Positions 46,299 to 54,847 of a stretch of DNA of 64,000 bases are shown here, piece by piece (position 1 is the first letter of the stretch; each line of letters begins with the position of its first letter). This DNA comes from Acetobacter fallax (GTDB taxonomy: Bacteria; Pseudomonadota; Alphaproteobacteria; Acetobacterales; Acetobacteraceae). The translations under genes and the position numbers were made by a program. Where the stretch lies: the NCBI RefSeq assembly GCF_011516735.1, contig NZ_WOSX01000017.1, positions 1 to 64,000 on the forward strand, written 5' to 3'. The notes beneath the pieces were generated by a model that was given only the letters and a program-made list of their open reading frames with translations, had not been told where the DNA came from and made no database searches.

Positions 46299-47276
46299 AT
46301 GGTGGTGACCCCGGCTTTTCTTGATCGCGGTCGTCCTGATGTTCCCGATCTGGTGGTGCCGGCTGGTGTCACGCCTTTTCATCTGGCGGGGCGGCCCGTT
46401 CGGGGCCGGCTCGTGCGGCTGGGGCGCCTGGCTGAGGCGCTGCTGTCCCGTCATGACAATCCGCCGGCTGTGTCGGCGCTTGGTGGCAAGGCGCTGGCTC
46501 TTGTGGCGGCGCTCTCAACGGCGCTGAAGTTTCAGGGCTCGTTTTCGCTTCAGATCAAGGGTGACGGACCGCTGGGTCTGCTGCTGGCTGACTGCACGGA
46601 TACCGGGAGCCTGCGATTTTATGCGCGCGGGGACGCGGAAGCGCTTGATACGCTTCTGGCGGATCATCCTGAGCCGACGGACCGGGAGCTGACGGGGGCG
46701 GGTTACCTTGCGCTGACGGTGGATCAGGGGCCTGACATGGACAGGCATCAGGGAATTGTTGAGATTTCCGGGGATACTCTGGCTGCGATGGCGACGCATT
46801 ATTTCGAGACGAGCGAGCAGCATGCCTGCCGGATCATGCTGGCGGCGCGGCAGACGCCGGAGGGATGGCGTGCCGGAGCGCTGATTCTGGAGCGCATTGC
46901 GGCAACTGGCGGAACGGTTGACGGGGTTGTGAACGGTGACGTTGGCGAGGCGCTGGATGAGCTGGGCGAGGATGCCTGGGATACGGCGGTTGTTCTTGCG
47001 CGGACGCTGACGGACGACGAGCTGCTCGACGATGCTTTGCCGCCTGAGATGGTGCTGCACCGGTTATTTCATGAAGAGGACCTGAAAATCGGTCAGTCAC
47101 GGGCGCTTGCTTATGGCTGCCGGTGCTCCAGGGCAAAACTGACGGATGTTCTGGAGCGTTTTCCGGAAGATGATCTCGACCATATGGCCGAGGACGGTCA
47201 GATCACGATGAAATGCGAGTTCTGCAATATCGACTTCCGTTTTGCGCGCGGTGAGGTCGGCAGGCATCTGGCCTGA
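46299..47276 (+). CDS. hslO: Hsp33 redox-regulated chaperone
   Basis: Holdase activated by oxidation in the cytoplasm. The C-terminal zinc-binding redox switch has CRC (YGCRCSRAKL) and CEFC (MKCEFCNIDF), the CxC-CxxC arrangement of the family. The core domain shows ALVAALSTALKFQGSFSLQIKGDGPLGLLLADC. From ATG at 46299, with AGGAGA 6 bases upstream, it has 325 residues. A longer in-frame start at 46173 lacks similarity. Arg-operon genes lie upstream; an unknown gene follows after about 100 bases. Confidence 0.95.
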   Translation: MVVTPAFLDRGRPDVPDLVVPAGVTPFHLAGRPVRGRLVRLGRLAEALLSRHDNPPAVSALGGKALALVAALSTALKFQGSFSLQIKGDGPLGLLLADCTDTGSLRFYARGDAEALDTLLADHPEPTDRELTGAGYLALTVDQGPDMDRHQGIVEISGDTLAAMATHYFETSEQHACRIMLAARQTPEGWRAGALILERIAATGGTVDGVVNGDVGEALDELGEDAWDTAVVLARTLTDDELLDDALPPEMVLHRLFHEEDLKIGQSRALAYGCRCSRAKLTDVLERFPEDDLDHMAEDGQITMKCEFCNIDFRFARGEVGRHLA

Positions 47277-47372
47277 GTGTGATATGACCGGAGACGTTGC
47301 AATGTCTGCCGGCGCGCATGGCGGTGTAAGACGGGAGTCGGGGCGATAAACACGGTTGTCTCACAGGCGCCG

Positions 47373-48467
47373 GTGCCTGCACCCAGGCCGGCGCCATCCG
47401 ATGCGGAGGCGTTTGTCATCCGGGTCGGAAACAATGCATTCCCGCTTCGCATTCGTGGTCAGCCGATTCAAAGGCTTTATCCGGGCTGGCATATCTATGC
47501 GCTGAATGTGACGCTTCTGCCTATGGCTGTTGCGCTGCTGCGCGATGAGGGCGGAGCGGAAGCATACTGGCTTTTTGACGGCGAACTGAATTACCGCGCG
47601 AGCACGTTTGGTGATCTGGATGAGGAAGAGCGAAGCGCGGTGGTCGGCGCCATTGCGCCTTTCTTCCGGTCTCTGGCAGGGAACTCGCTGGGGGCGATGA
47701 AGCAGGTTCCGACTGAGCGCGCTGAAGCGGTCAGAAATCTCAGCCCGGTGTTGCGGGATGAGCTTCTGGCAGCCTGGCTTGAGCAGTTTCCGCAGCCTCG
47801 CTGTGTCGCGCGGAAAGCTTTGCCGCAGGGCAGCCTGTCTTTTGCGCCGGATGCCCTGCCTCTGGCATCCACGTCGCTGGCTCCGCTTCTGTCCGCCGCT
47901 GACGGCCTTTCGGAAGAGCCTTTCCCGCTCGTGCTCTCGCCTTACGGTCAGTCCGTTCTGCGCGGGCATCATGTTCTCCGGGACGACGATCTCGTTCTGA
48001 CGCGGTTCGTGGAACCGGCGATGAAGACCGTGTTTTATCTGGGGATGGGGAAAGTTCCCGGGGAAAACACGCCCTGGGAGCCGGTGCTTTACAGCCCCCG
48101 GTCGGATCTGATTATGACCGATCTGCCAGCCGCCTGGGCGTCACAGATTCCGGCGCGGCTTTTGTCCTGGTTTATGGCTGATCCGGCGCATGTGTCCGCG
48201 GCACCGGATGAAGTGGTGATGGATCCGGGTGGTTCGGGGCGCTTTATGCCTGGCAGGGCCTCTTCTCTGCCGGTTACGCCGCCGGCTCTGCCAGGAAACT
48301 GGCCTGGTAATACAGCCGTTCCGCATGGTGCCGGAGTGGGTGAACTCAGCACCACAAGCCTCTCAGAGGCGCAGATTGCCGATGCTTTCCGGTCTGTTTC
48401 GGCCAGTGGCGCCGGGCATGACGGGGATGACGTGCGGAAACCGGCATCCGGGCCTGACGGGACATGA
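47373..48467 (+). CDS. Unknown soluble protein downstream of hslO
   Basis: A 364-residue protein that I do not recognise. The central region (FVIRVGNNAFPLRIRGQPIQRLYPGWHIYALNVTLLPMAVALLRDEG) is well structured; the last 90 residues are Gly/Pro/Ser-rich and low in complexity. No signal peptide or membrane helix. GTG at 47373 is the only standard start that keeps the structured N-terminus. However the frame stays open upstream, and ATA AAC ACG at 47346 would give a natural-looking N-terminus (xNTVVSQAPVPAP), so a non-standard start or sequence error is possible. Confidence 0.7.
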   Translation: MPAPRPAPSDAEAFVIRVGNNAFPLRIRGQPIQRLYPGWHIYALNVTLLPMAVALLRDEGGAEAYWLFDGELNYRASTFGDLDEEERSAVVGAIAPFFRSLAGNSLGAMKQVPTERAEAVRNLSPVLRDELLAAWLEQFPQPRCVARKALPQGSLSFAPDALPLASTSLAPLLSAADGLSEEPFPLVLSPYGQSVLRGHHVLRDDDLVLTRFVEPAMKTVFYLGMGKVPGENTPWEPVLYSPRSDLIMTDLPAAWASQIPARLLSWFMADPAHVSAAPDEVVMDPGGSGRFMPGRASSLPVTPPALPGNWPGNTAVPHGAGVGELSTTSLSEAQIADAFRSVSASGAGHDGDDVRKPASGPDGT

Positions 48468-48608
48468 GCGGACGGGCTGTTCTCTGTTTCGCGGTTGTAA
48501 TGGCTGCCGGGGCTGAAACGGCTCATGACAGAGTCGTTCATGCTGTGGCATCAGACGTCACGCAGCTTGCTGGCAGGATTTGCTGTTAGCCGCGATGGAG
48601 GACGTGAG

Positions 48609-49559
48609 ATGAGGCGTGTTTGCAACCGGTTTCTGACTTTCAGGCGGGTCTCGCGGGCAGGGATGCTGGCGACGGTGATTGCGACTGCGAGTGTGCTGTC
48701 AGCATGTTCCTCGGACGATACGATGACCTCGTTTCCGCCTTATCAGTATAGTTACCTGTCGAAGCTTCAGCTTAATGTGGCATCGGTGCAGGTGCTGGAT
48801 CATGCGATTCCCGGCAGTGTTCCGGGTGATGAGTCCGGTCAGGCGCCGATTCCGCCTGATCAGGCGCTGGTGCAGATGGCTCAGGATCGCCTCGTGGCGG
48901 CCGGGCAGAGTGGTGCGGCGATCTTCACCATTGACCGGGCCTCGATCCTGCATCAGCCGGGGGGCACGCTGTCAGGTCAGATGGACGCGCATCTCGACAT
49001 TAATTCCCCGACCGGACAGCAGCTTGGTGTGGCGGAAGCGCATGTGACGCGTGAGTTTAAGCCGGATGTGAGTAAGGGCGATGCGGACAGCCGGGCCAAT
49101 CTTTATGCGATGACCAGTCAGATGATGCAGGATATGAATGTGGAACTTGAGTTCCAGATCAGGCACAATCTGAAGGACTGGCTGGTGGATGCGGGCGGGA
49201 TGCCGGCAGTGGGGGCTATTCAGACACAGTCTCTGGATGGTTCAGGGTCTTCGGGCGTCCAGGGTGTTGCAGGTGATACGGCGCATGGAGTCACTGCTGC
49301 CGGGACGGGAGGAGAGACGGCCGCCACGACGACACCTGCTTCTGCTCCGGCATCGGTTTCGGCTCAGGCGGTCAATCCGGCTGAGCCTGATGCGGTATTT
49401 CCGGACGGTGGCCCTTCAGCGGCATCGGATGATACGTCTTCGTCAGGGACCGGCACGACTCAGAAGCGGTCGCCGACTGCGGGTTATCTGAAGCTGCCGT
49501 CCGGCCAGACGAAAACCACAGCGACGCCTTCGACGGGATCGAATTCATCCGGATACTGA
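48609..49559 (+). CDS. Outer-membrane-type lipoprotein of unknown function
   Basis: A 316-residue lipoprotein: signal peptide followed by the lipobox LSAC at about residue 33. The mature protein (YSYLSKLQLNVASVQVLDH ... DQALVQMAQDRLVAAGQSGAAIFTIDRASI ... GVAEAHVTREFKPDVSKGDADSRANLYAMTSQMMQDMNVELEFQIRHNLKDWL) looks like a single alpha/beta domain, followed by a Ser/Thr/Ala-rich C-terminal tail of about 120 residues. GGAGG lies upstream of ATG 48609; upstream in-frame ATGs are rejected as they push the signal peptide away from the start. Function unknown. Confidence 0.78.
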   Translation: MRRVCNRFLTFRRVSRAGMLATVIATASVLSACSSDDTMTSFPPYQYSYLSKLQLNVASVQVLDHAIPGSVPGDESGQAPIPPDQALVQMAQDRLVAAGQSGAAIFTIDRASILHQPGGTLSGQMDAHLDINSPTGQQLGVAEAHVTREFKPDVSKGDADSRANLYAMTSQMMQDMNVELEFQIRHNLKDWLVDAGGMPAVGAIQTQSLDGSGSSGVQGVAGDTAHGVTAAGTGGETAATTTPASAPASVSAQAVNPAEPDAVFPDGGPSAASDDTSSSGTGTTQKRSPTAGYLKLPSGQTKTTATPSTGSNSSGY

Positions 49560-49597
49560 GAGCTGCTCCGGTTCCGGTGGCCGGGTTGCTGAACAGT

Positions 49598-50005
49598 TCA
49601 GGCTGTTCTTCGGTCTGATCTGATGATCTGAGCAAAACGCGCTCCGCTGCCATCGGTGGCGGGCGCTCGCGCAGGTGCGGTCTGCTTCGTGCTTCCGGCG
49701 AGTCCTGCTGGTTGTTCGTGGTGCAGCAGACCCAGCAGGAGGCGCGTTCTGTGGCGCTCTGTCTCGCTGGAAAAACTGTAATGCATTGAGCGGGAGTCCC
49801 GCTTTGCGGTGATGATTCCGGCGCGGCGAAGGGCGCCGAGCTGCTGACTGAGTGTGGGCTGACCGATGCCGGAGCGGGTCTCAATGTCACTGACGGCGAG
49901 TGTGCCTTCGAGCAGCAGGTCGAGGATCACCAGGCGCTGAGGCTGGGCGAGCAGGCGGAGGCGTTCGGTAAGCTGCCGGGCGTCGTCAGGCGTGAGCGGG
50001 TTCAT
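49598..50005 (-). CDS. ArsR/SmtB-family transcriptional regulator
   Basis: A 135-residue winged-helix repressor. The fold runs LTERLRLLAQPQRLVILDLLLEG, then the recognition helix region SDIETRSGIGQPTLSQQLGALRRAG, then wing ITAKRDSRSMHYSF. From ATG 50005 the protein has no cysteine, so it cannot use the Cys-based metal or persulfide sensing of ArsR, SmtB or BigR. The start overlaps the stop of the peroxiredoxin gene (ATGA), so the two are co-transcribed. The Ala/Pro/Thr-rich tail is probably disordered. It likely controls its own operon through the palindrome at 50702-50720. Confidence 0.88.
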   Translation of the reverse strand: MNPLTPDDARQLTERLRLLAQPQRLVILDLLLEGTLAVSDIETRSGIGQPTLSQQLGALRRAGIITAKRDSRSMHYSFSSETERHRTRLLLGLLHHEQPAGLAGSTKQTAPARAPATDGSGARFAQIIRSDRRTA

Positions 50006-50661
50006 GCCGGGGTGCAGCGGGCATATTGCAGAAACCATGCCAGGCCGGTTGCTGTGACGGCGTCTTCCGTGAGTTCAGCCGGGACGACGATATCATCTCC
50101 TGGCAGCCATCCTTCCGGCGTCAGAACACCATCGCGATCGACCTGTTGCAGGGCCTGGATGAGTCGCAGCAATTCGCTGACAGACCTTCCGACGGAAGCC
50201 GGATACCATGTCATGGCCCGGATGATGCCTTCGGGATCGATCGCGTAGACGCCGCGGATGGTGGCGCTGCTTTCGGCGGAGGCATCCAGCATGCCATAGG
50301 CGCGGGCGATGGCCATTGACGGATCTTCCACCACCGGAAAAGGTACTCTCACGCCGAAGCTGGTGTGGATGGCTTCCAGCCAGGCCAGGTGGGAGGGGAG
50401 GCTGTCGATCGAAAGGCCGACCAGACGGCAGTTCAGTGAGACGAACTGGTCATTGGCTTTTGCGAGCGCGATGAATTCGCTGGTGCAGACGGGGGTGAAA
50501 TCAGCGGGGTGGGAGAACAGCAGAACCCACTGGCCGCGCAGATCGCTCAGTGTGAGCGGCCCTCTGGTGGTGCGGGCGGAGAAGTCCGGGGCTGCATCAC
50601 CGATGCGCGGTGTGGCGGATTCCTGCGGGACCGGGAGGGGGGCGGGCGACGGGCCGGTCAT
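50002..50661 (-). CDS. Peroxiredoxin (Prx6/1-Cys type)
   Basis: Thiol peroxidase of 219 residues. The peroxidatic cysteine is in FSHPADFTPVCTSEF. The long C-terminal half (FPVVEDPSMAIARAYGML, RGVYAIDPEGIIRAMTWYPASVGRSVSELLRLIQALQ) is typical of the Prx6 group. A resolving cysteine is not obvious, although one Cys is near the end (YARCTPA). ATG at 50661 is preferred, 5 bases after AAAGGA; the ATG at 50667 overlaps that site. It is the first gene of a two-gene operon with an ArsR regulator. Confidence 0.92.
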   Translation of the reverse strand: MTGPSPAPLPVPQESATPRIGDAAPDFSARTTRGPLTLSDLRGQWVLLFSHPADFTPVCTSEFIALAKANDQFVSLNCRLVGLSIDSLPSHLAWLEAIHTSFGVRVPFPVVEDPSMAIARAYGMLDASAESSATIRGVYAIDPEGIIRAMTWYPASVGRSVSELLRLIQALQQVDRDGVLTPEGWLPGDDIVVPAELTEDAVTATGLAWFLQYARCTPA

Positions 50662-50701
50662 GATCATCCTTTGCGGACGCGTATGGTCCTTGCCGGGTAA
50701 T

Positions 50702-50720
50702 GTTTCTTAATTAAGTAAAC
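50702..50720 (-). promoter_or_regulatory. Candidate ArsR operator upstream of the peroxiredoxin operon
   Basis: CTTAATTAAG, a perfect 10-bp palindrome, flanked by GTTT and (one base off) AAAC, about 41 bases upstream of the peroxiredoxin start. Its place and AT-rich symmetry suit an ArsR-family operator; binding is inferred. Confidence 0.55.
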
Positions 50721-50727
50721 CAGCAAA

Positions 50728-50850
50728 GTGTTGTTCTGCAAGCCGTAAAGGTCGGGCTTCCGCGCCACAGGTATCCGGCCGGGAGATCGGGCTGCAAACG
50801 GGCTCTGCCGGCGTCCGGAAGGGGGCACGGACCCCCTTCACACCAATTTC
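50728..50850 (-). repeat. Degenerate mosaic repeat after guaA
   Basis: Includes GAAGGGGG / CCCCCTTC (8-bp stem at 50818-50825 and 50832-50839) just downstream of the guaA stop and an eroded GGGCTCTGCC hairpin. It could serve as the guaA terminator. Confidence 0.6.
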
Positions 50851-50857
50851 GGATGTC

Positions 50858-52465
50858 TTATTCCCACTCGATCGTTCCGGGTGGTTTTGACGTGATGTCA
50901 TACGTCACCCGGTTGATGCCGCGGACTTCGTTGACGATACGGCCGGCGACGCGGGTGAGGAAGCCTGTGTCGAACGGGTAGACATCGGCGGTCATGCCAT
51001 CCGTGCTGGTGACGGCGCGGAGGGCGCAGGCCTGATCGTAGGTCCGGCCGTCGCCCATGACGCCGACGGTGCGGACCGGCAGCAGGACGGCGAAGGCCTG
51101 CCAGATTGCGTCGTAGAGTCCTGCGTTGCGGATTTCTTCGAGATAGATGGCGTCGGCCTTGCGCAGCAGGTCGAGCTTCTCACGGGTGACGGCGGCGCTC
51201 GGGATACGGATGGCAAGACCGGGGCCGGGGAACGGGTGGCGACCGACGATGCTTTCAGGGAGGTCGAGTTCGCGACCGAGGTCACGGACTTCGTCTTTGA
51301 ACAGCTCGCGGAGGGGCTCCACCAGCTTCATGTTCATGCGGTCGGGCAGGCCGCCGACATTGTGGTGGGATTTGATGGTGACGGACGGGCCGCCGGTGAA
51401 GCTGACGCTTTCGATGACGTCCGGATAGAGCGTGCCCTGGGCGAGGAAGTCCGCGCCACCGATTTTGGCGGCTTCTTCCTCGAAGACCTCGATGAACAGG
51501 CGACCGATGATTTTGCGCTTCTGTTCGGGATCGACGATGCCGTCCAGTTCGGAGAGGAAGAGTTCGGACGCGTCGCGGTGAATGAGTTTGATGTTGAAGC
51601 GGCCACGGAAGGTGCTGACGACCTCTTCGGCCTCGCCGGCGCGGAGCATGCCGTGATCGACGAAGATGCAGGTGAGCTGGTTGCCGATGGCTTCGTGGAT
51701 CAGCACGGCGGCGACGGAGGAATCCACACCGCCGGAGAGGCCGCAGATGACCTTTTTCTGACCGACCTGCTGACGGATCTTGTCGATTTCGACGTCACGG
51801 AACCGGGCCATGGTCCAGGTTCCGGTGCAGCCGGCGACGTTATGGGTGAAGTTGCGCAGAAGGGCGGCGCCGTGTGGTGTGTGGACGACCTCGGGGTGAA
51901 ATTGCACGCCATAAAGGCGGCGGCCTTCGTCGGCGATGACGGCGAAGGGAGCGCCTTCGGAGGTGGCGACGGCGCGGAAACCGGGTGGGAGTTGTGTGAC
52001 GCGGTCGCCGTGGCTCATCCAGACCTGTTCGCGGGCGCCACGGGCCCAGGCGCCACGGAACAGGGCGCAGTCTTCGGTGACATCGACGAACGCGCGACCG
52101 AATTCCCGGTGATCGGAGCCTTCGACCTTGCCGCCGAGCTGGTTGCACATGGCCTGTTCGCCGTAACAGATGCCGAGCACGGGGATATTCAGTGCGAAGA
52201 TCACATCGGGGATGCGGGGTGCGCCTTCATCGTGGACGCTGGCGGGGCCCCCGGAGAGGATGATGCCGCGTGGCGCGAAGGTGCGGATGCGTTCCGGGTC
52301 TGCCGTAAAGGGCCAGATTTCGCAGTAGACGCCGCTTTCGCGCACGCGGCGGGCAATGAGCTGCGTGACCTGGGAGCCGAAATCGAGAATGAGAATCCGG
52401 TCGGCGTGCAGGCTGGAATCGAGCGCTTCGGTTGTGGTGGCGGTGTCCTGGTCCTGACCGGACAT
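50858..52465 (-). CDS. guaA: GMP synthase (glutamine-hydrolysing)
   Basis: Makes GMP from XMP, ATP and glutamine. The N-terminal amidotransferase holds the nucleophile in [10 protein letters not shown] and the His/Glu pair in [11 protein letters not shown]. The ATP-pyrophosphatase domain has the P-loop [15 protein letters not shown]. The dimerisation domain ends in the family-typical [19 protein letters not shown] at 52465 gives 535 residues, close to the normal length; earlier in-frame codons are poorly conserved. It stands alone. Confidence 0.97.
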   Translation of the reverse strand: MSGQDQDTATTTEALDSSLHADRILILDFGSQVTQLIARRVRESGVYCEIWPFTADPERIRTFAPRGIILSGGPASVHDEGAPRIPDVIFALNIPVLGICYGEQAMCNQLGGKVEGSDHREFGRAFVDVTEDCALFRGAWARGAREQVWMSHGDRVTQLPPGFRAVATSEGAPFAVIADEGRRLYGVQFHPEVVHTPHGAALLRNFTHNVAGCTGTWTMARFRDVEIDKIRQQVGQKKVICGLSGGVDSSVAAVLIHEAIGNQLTCIFVDHGMLRAGEAEEVVSTFRGRFNIKLIHRDASELFLSELDGIVDPEQKRKIIGRLFIEVFEEEAAKIGGADFLAQGTLYPDVIESVSFTGGPSVTIKSHHNVGGLPDRMNMKLVEPLRELFKDEVRDLGRELDLPESIVGRHPFPGPGLAIRIPSAAVTREKLDLLRKADAIYLEEIRNAGLYDAIWQAFAVLLPVRTVGVMGDGRTYDQACALRAVTSTDGMTADVYPFDTGFLTRVAGRIVNEVRGINRVTYDITSKPPGTIEWE

Positions 52466-52644
52466 GAGACGGGCTCCTTCGGGCGGGGCGCGCCTGACCG
52501 TGGCGGCGGGGCATCGGGTCGGCGGGCAACATTGCGGCATTGACCTGACGGGGTATAGGACGGCTGGAGCCCATCGTCACCCGTTTCCCTGCGTGTGGTC
52601 GGGACGGGCGGTCCCGATGTTTGTTTCTTCCGGAGGTCATGTCG

Positions 52645-53118
52645 ATGCTTCGTCGCTTCTTCCCGATCTTTTCCCGGTTCTGCGCCATTCGTTCGTATGG
52701 GCCTGCTCTGGTGGCTGCGGTGGTGCTTGCCGCGGGGATGGTCGCCGGCACGCCTGAGGCGTGGGCGGCCGGTGATGCTCAGAGCGATCCTTACGGGTTA
52801 TGGGCCGGCAGGCTGGTGACGGACCAGGGCAGTTGCCCGGACCAGCAGGATTCTGTCCTTCAGATTGATCCGGACCGGCTGGCGTTTACGCCCGGGACGG
52901 GGGTGCTGACATTGCGCGGGCGTCCGGACAAGGATCACAAGCGGTTTCATGCGCAGCTGATGATGACGGACATGAACCATCATCCGTTGCCGATGGTGTT
53001 TGAGGGGCATCCGGACGGGCAGACGATCACGGGCGAATTCGGGACGCCGTCCTGCAGGGCGCATGTGGTGCTGAAGCGGCCTGAGGGGCATGCCCTGGAT
53101 AATTTCTTCGGGCGTTAA
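52645..53118 (+). CDS. Small exported protein of unknown function
   Basis: A 157-residue protein with a signal peptide ending TPEAWA-AGD (about 38 residues). The mature part (DPYGLWAGRLVTDQGSCPDQQDSVLQIDPDRLAFTPGTGVLTLRGRPD) has two cysteines (SCPD, PSCRAH) that could form a disulfide; repeated short strands suggest a beta-barrel or lipocalin-like fold, which is a guess. ATG at 52645 is 8 bases after GGAGG. It is divergent from guaA. A mosaic repeat follows directly. Confidence 0.75.
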   Translation: MLRRFFPIFSRFCAIRSYGPALVAAVVLAAGMVAGTPEAWAAGDAQSDPYGLWAGRLVTDQGSCPDQQDSVLQIDPDRLAFTPGTGVLTLRGRPDKDHKRFHAQLMMTDMNHHPLPMVFEGHPDGQTITGEFGTPSCRAHVVLKRPEGHALDNFFGR

Positions 53119-53310
53119 GGGGGCGGGCTCTGCCCGCACCCGGCCGGGACCGTCACGCGAAGGCGTGCTGCGCACGACGGCCCCTGCACCCCGATCTGTT
53201 TCATAAAATGGTTTCCAAAGGTGGCGACCTTTGGCGGGTTTCAGGGCAAAGCCCTGAGAAAGCGCCAGTACTTAACGATAACAGAGCCTTTGCCAGGCCC
53301 GGGCAGCGCG
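53117..53310 (+). repeat. Mosaic repeat with the 27-bp loop insert
   Basis: CGGGCTCTGCCCG, then GGGACC, the 27-bp insert (53152-53178), GGCCCCTGCACCCC, the connector GATCTGTTTCATAAAATGG, hairpin CAAAGGTGGCGACCTTTG and CAGGGCAAAGCCCTG, then the AACGATAACAGAGCCTTTGCC connector. Confidence 0.78.
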
Positions 53311-53318
53311 CAGAATCT

Positions 53319-53591
53319 TCACTCTCTGTCGGCCGGCGGCATCAGCCCGTGTTTTTGCAGATAGGCAGTTGAGAAAGAGCAGTGCGACATGAGAGTCAGT
53401 TGCTCGTCGCGGGCCACCTCGATGGCATGCCGGACGAGGGCAGTTCCGATGCCCTGGCCGCTGAGGGCTGAGGGGACGTCTGTATGGAGGATGTCGAGCG
53501 TTCTGTTGCCGCGGTCATAGTCGAGCCAGGCGATGCGGCGATCAATATGGATCTCGAAACGCTTTGCCGCCTTGTTGTCTGTGATCTGCAT
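53319..53591 (-). CDS. Small GNAT-family N-acetyltransferase
   Basis: A 90-residue single-domain acetyltransferase of the short GNAT subgroup. The acetyl-CoA loop is VPSALSGQGIGTALVRHAIEVA, then LTLMSHCSFSTAYLQKH near the C-terminus. Family members of this length are uncharacterised. ATG at 53591 gives the typical start (MQITDNKAAKRFEIHIDRR). It converges on the exported-protein gene at 52645, with repeats between. Confidence 0.85.
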   Translation of the reverse strand: MQITDNKAAKRFEIHIDRRIAWLDYDRGNRTLDILHTDVPSALSGQGIGTALVRHAIEVARDEQLTLMSHCSFSTAYLQKHGLMPPADRE

Positions 53592-54026
53592 GGGGCACGA
53601 TCTTCTGTTTGTCGTGAAGTCGGCGGGATGCCGGGCTGATATAACGCGGGACCGGGAGAAAAGATCAGACACGCATCCGGATCGGGCTGAGCGGAACACC
53701 GGCGGGGAAGCTGATCGCTGCATTGATCCGGACGAGGCAGCGAAAGATGATGGGTGAATCCGGGGGGAATATGCCGGAGCAGGCTTTCTCGTATCCTGAA
53801 AGAAGCAGGTTAACCTGCCAGACTGGTCGCGGAATGGAAATCCGTGTCGGAAACGAAAGGAACCGGGGGTGTCGGTCCGGGGATGGCAGGCTATGTTGCG
53901 GGATATGAGCCGGGTTCCGGTTCCGGGCGTCAGGCTTTGGGTCTGCGCTTTAAGTTTTGTTTTTCGAGTATTTTCAGCCCTTTGGATGATGTCATCTGAA
54001 CGGGCTATGTTCTGACGCGAGCGTTC
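53592..54026. other. Gap between GNAT gene and small membrane protein
   Basis: About 435 bases. Short frames exist on both strands but none has a ribosome-binding site, bias or similarity that supports it. No hairpin or repeat copy was recognised. Confidence 0.4.
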
Positions 54027-54317
54027 ATGAGACCATCTTACCGTTTTGATCCGCCTCCGAATTTTCCGAAGCCGCCGAAAGCGCGGGCGACAAAATTTGT
54101 CGTTCTGGCGGGGCTGGTGGTGGTTTATGTTGGTGGGTACTGGGCGGTCAGCCGCTGGCCGGCGCGGAAGCTGCCACCTCAGATCGTGATGATTCCGGTG
54201 GATGTCGTAAAGTGGCGGCAGCGCGTGCCGGCGCCACCCCCATTGCGGCCGGCGATGACGGTGCCGGAGACTGTGGTGATTGCACCGCCGCGTCTGGTGA
54301 TTCGTGGACGGCGCTAA
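54027..54317 (+). CDS. Small membrane protein of unknown function
   Basis: A 96-residue protein with a Pro/Lys-rich N-terminus (about 1-22), one transmembrane helix (FVVLAGLVVVYVGGYWAV, about 24-41) and a Pro/Val/Arg-rich C-terminus. I do not recognise the family. The stop codon TAA is the left target duplication of a miniature element, so the insertion left the protein intact. Confidence 0.6.
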   Translation: MRPSYRFDPPPNFPKPPKARATKFVVLAGLVVVYVGGYWAVSRWPARKLPPQIVMIPVDVVKWRQRVPAPPPLRPAMTVPETVVIAPPRLVIRGRR

Positions 54318-54479
54318 GAGGCTGTTTCAAAAGCTCCTCTGCCGGCGATCCGACGTGCGTTTTCTGCGCTCCGATGCTCACGGTCCGCACGGTTGTTCCG
54401 CTTCTGTGCTCAAAAATACACGCGGGTCACGCCCATCAGGGGCGCTCTTGCCCGGCGATGAGGCTTTTGAAACAGCTTC
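54318..54479. mobile_element. Miniature inverted-repeat element, copy 2 (TSD TAA)
   Basis: A 162-bp element with ends GAGGCTGTTTCAAAAGC and its near complement (one change, GCTTC). TAA flanks both sides (54315-54317, the upstream gene's stop, and 54480-54482). About 80 percent identical to copy 1 along its length by eye, same orientation. Its right side abuts the TACCAGAG end of a mosaic repeat. Confidence 0.85.
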
Positions 54480-54480
54480 T

Positions 54481-54845
54481 AATACCAGAGAGTCTGACCT
54501 GGCCGGTGCAGGACTGGGAGATGCAGGATTGGCAGGGCTCTGCCCTGGAACCCGGCAAAGGCTCTGTTATCATTAAGTGCTGGCTTCTTCCCAGGGCTTT
54601 GCCCTGGAACCCACCAAAGGTCACAGACCTTTGGAAACCATTTTATTATTAAGCAATCGGGGTGCAGGGGCGTGCGGTCCCTGCCGGGTTCGGGCAGAGC
54701 CCGGATTCTGCTAACCCTTTGAAAAATCAAAGATCAACACGCCACGACAACAGAGCCTTTCCAAAGGTCTGTGACCTTTGGTGGGGGGCAGGGCAAAGCG
54801 CTGAGACGGTGCCAGTCCGTAACGCGAACAGAGCCCGGAATCCGC
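54481..54845 (-). repeat. Mosaic repeat cluster
   Basis: Begins with the TACCAGAGAG end next to the miniature element. Contains GGCAGGGCTCTGCCC, a join to CTCTGTTATCATTAAGTGC, CCAGGGCTTTGCCCTGG, CAAAGGTCACAGACCTTTG, GCAGGGGCGTGCGGTCCCTGC, CGGGCAGAGCCCG, TTTGAAAAATCAAAGATCAA and a further CAAAGGTCTGTGACCTTTG. Confidence 0.75.
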
Positions 54846-54847
54846 GA

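Noticed and set aside
51236-52543. 435-codon + strand frame opposite guaA
   Set aside because: Antisense to a well-conserved guaA gene; no motif or ribosome-binding site.
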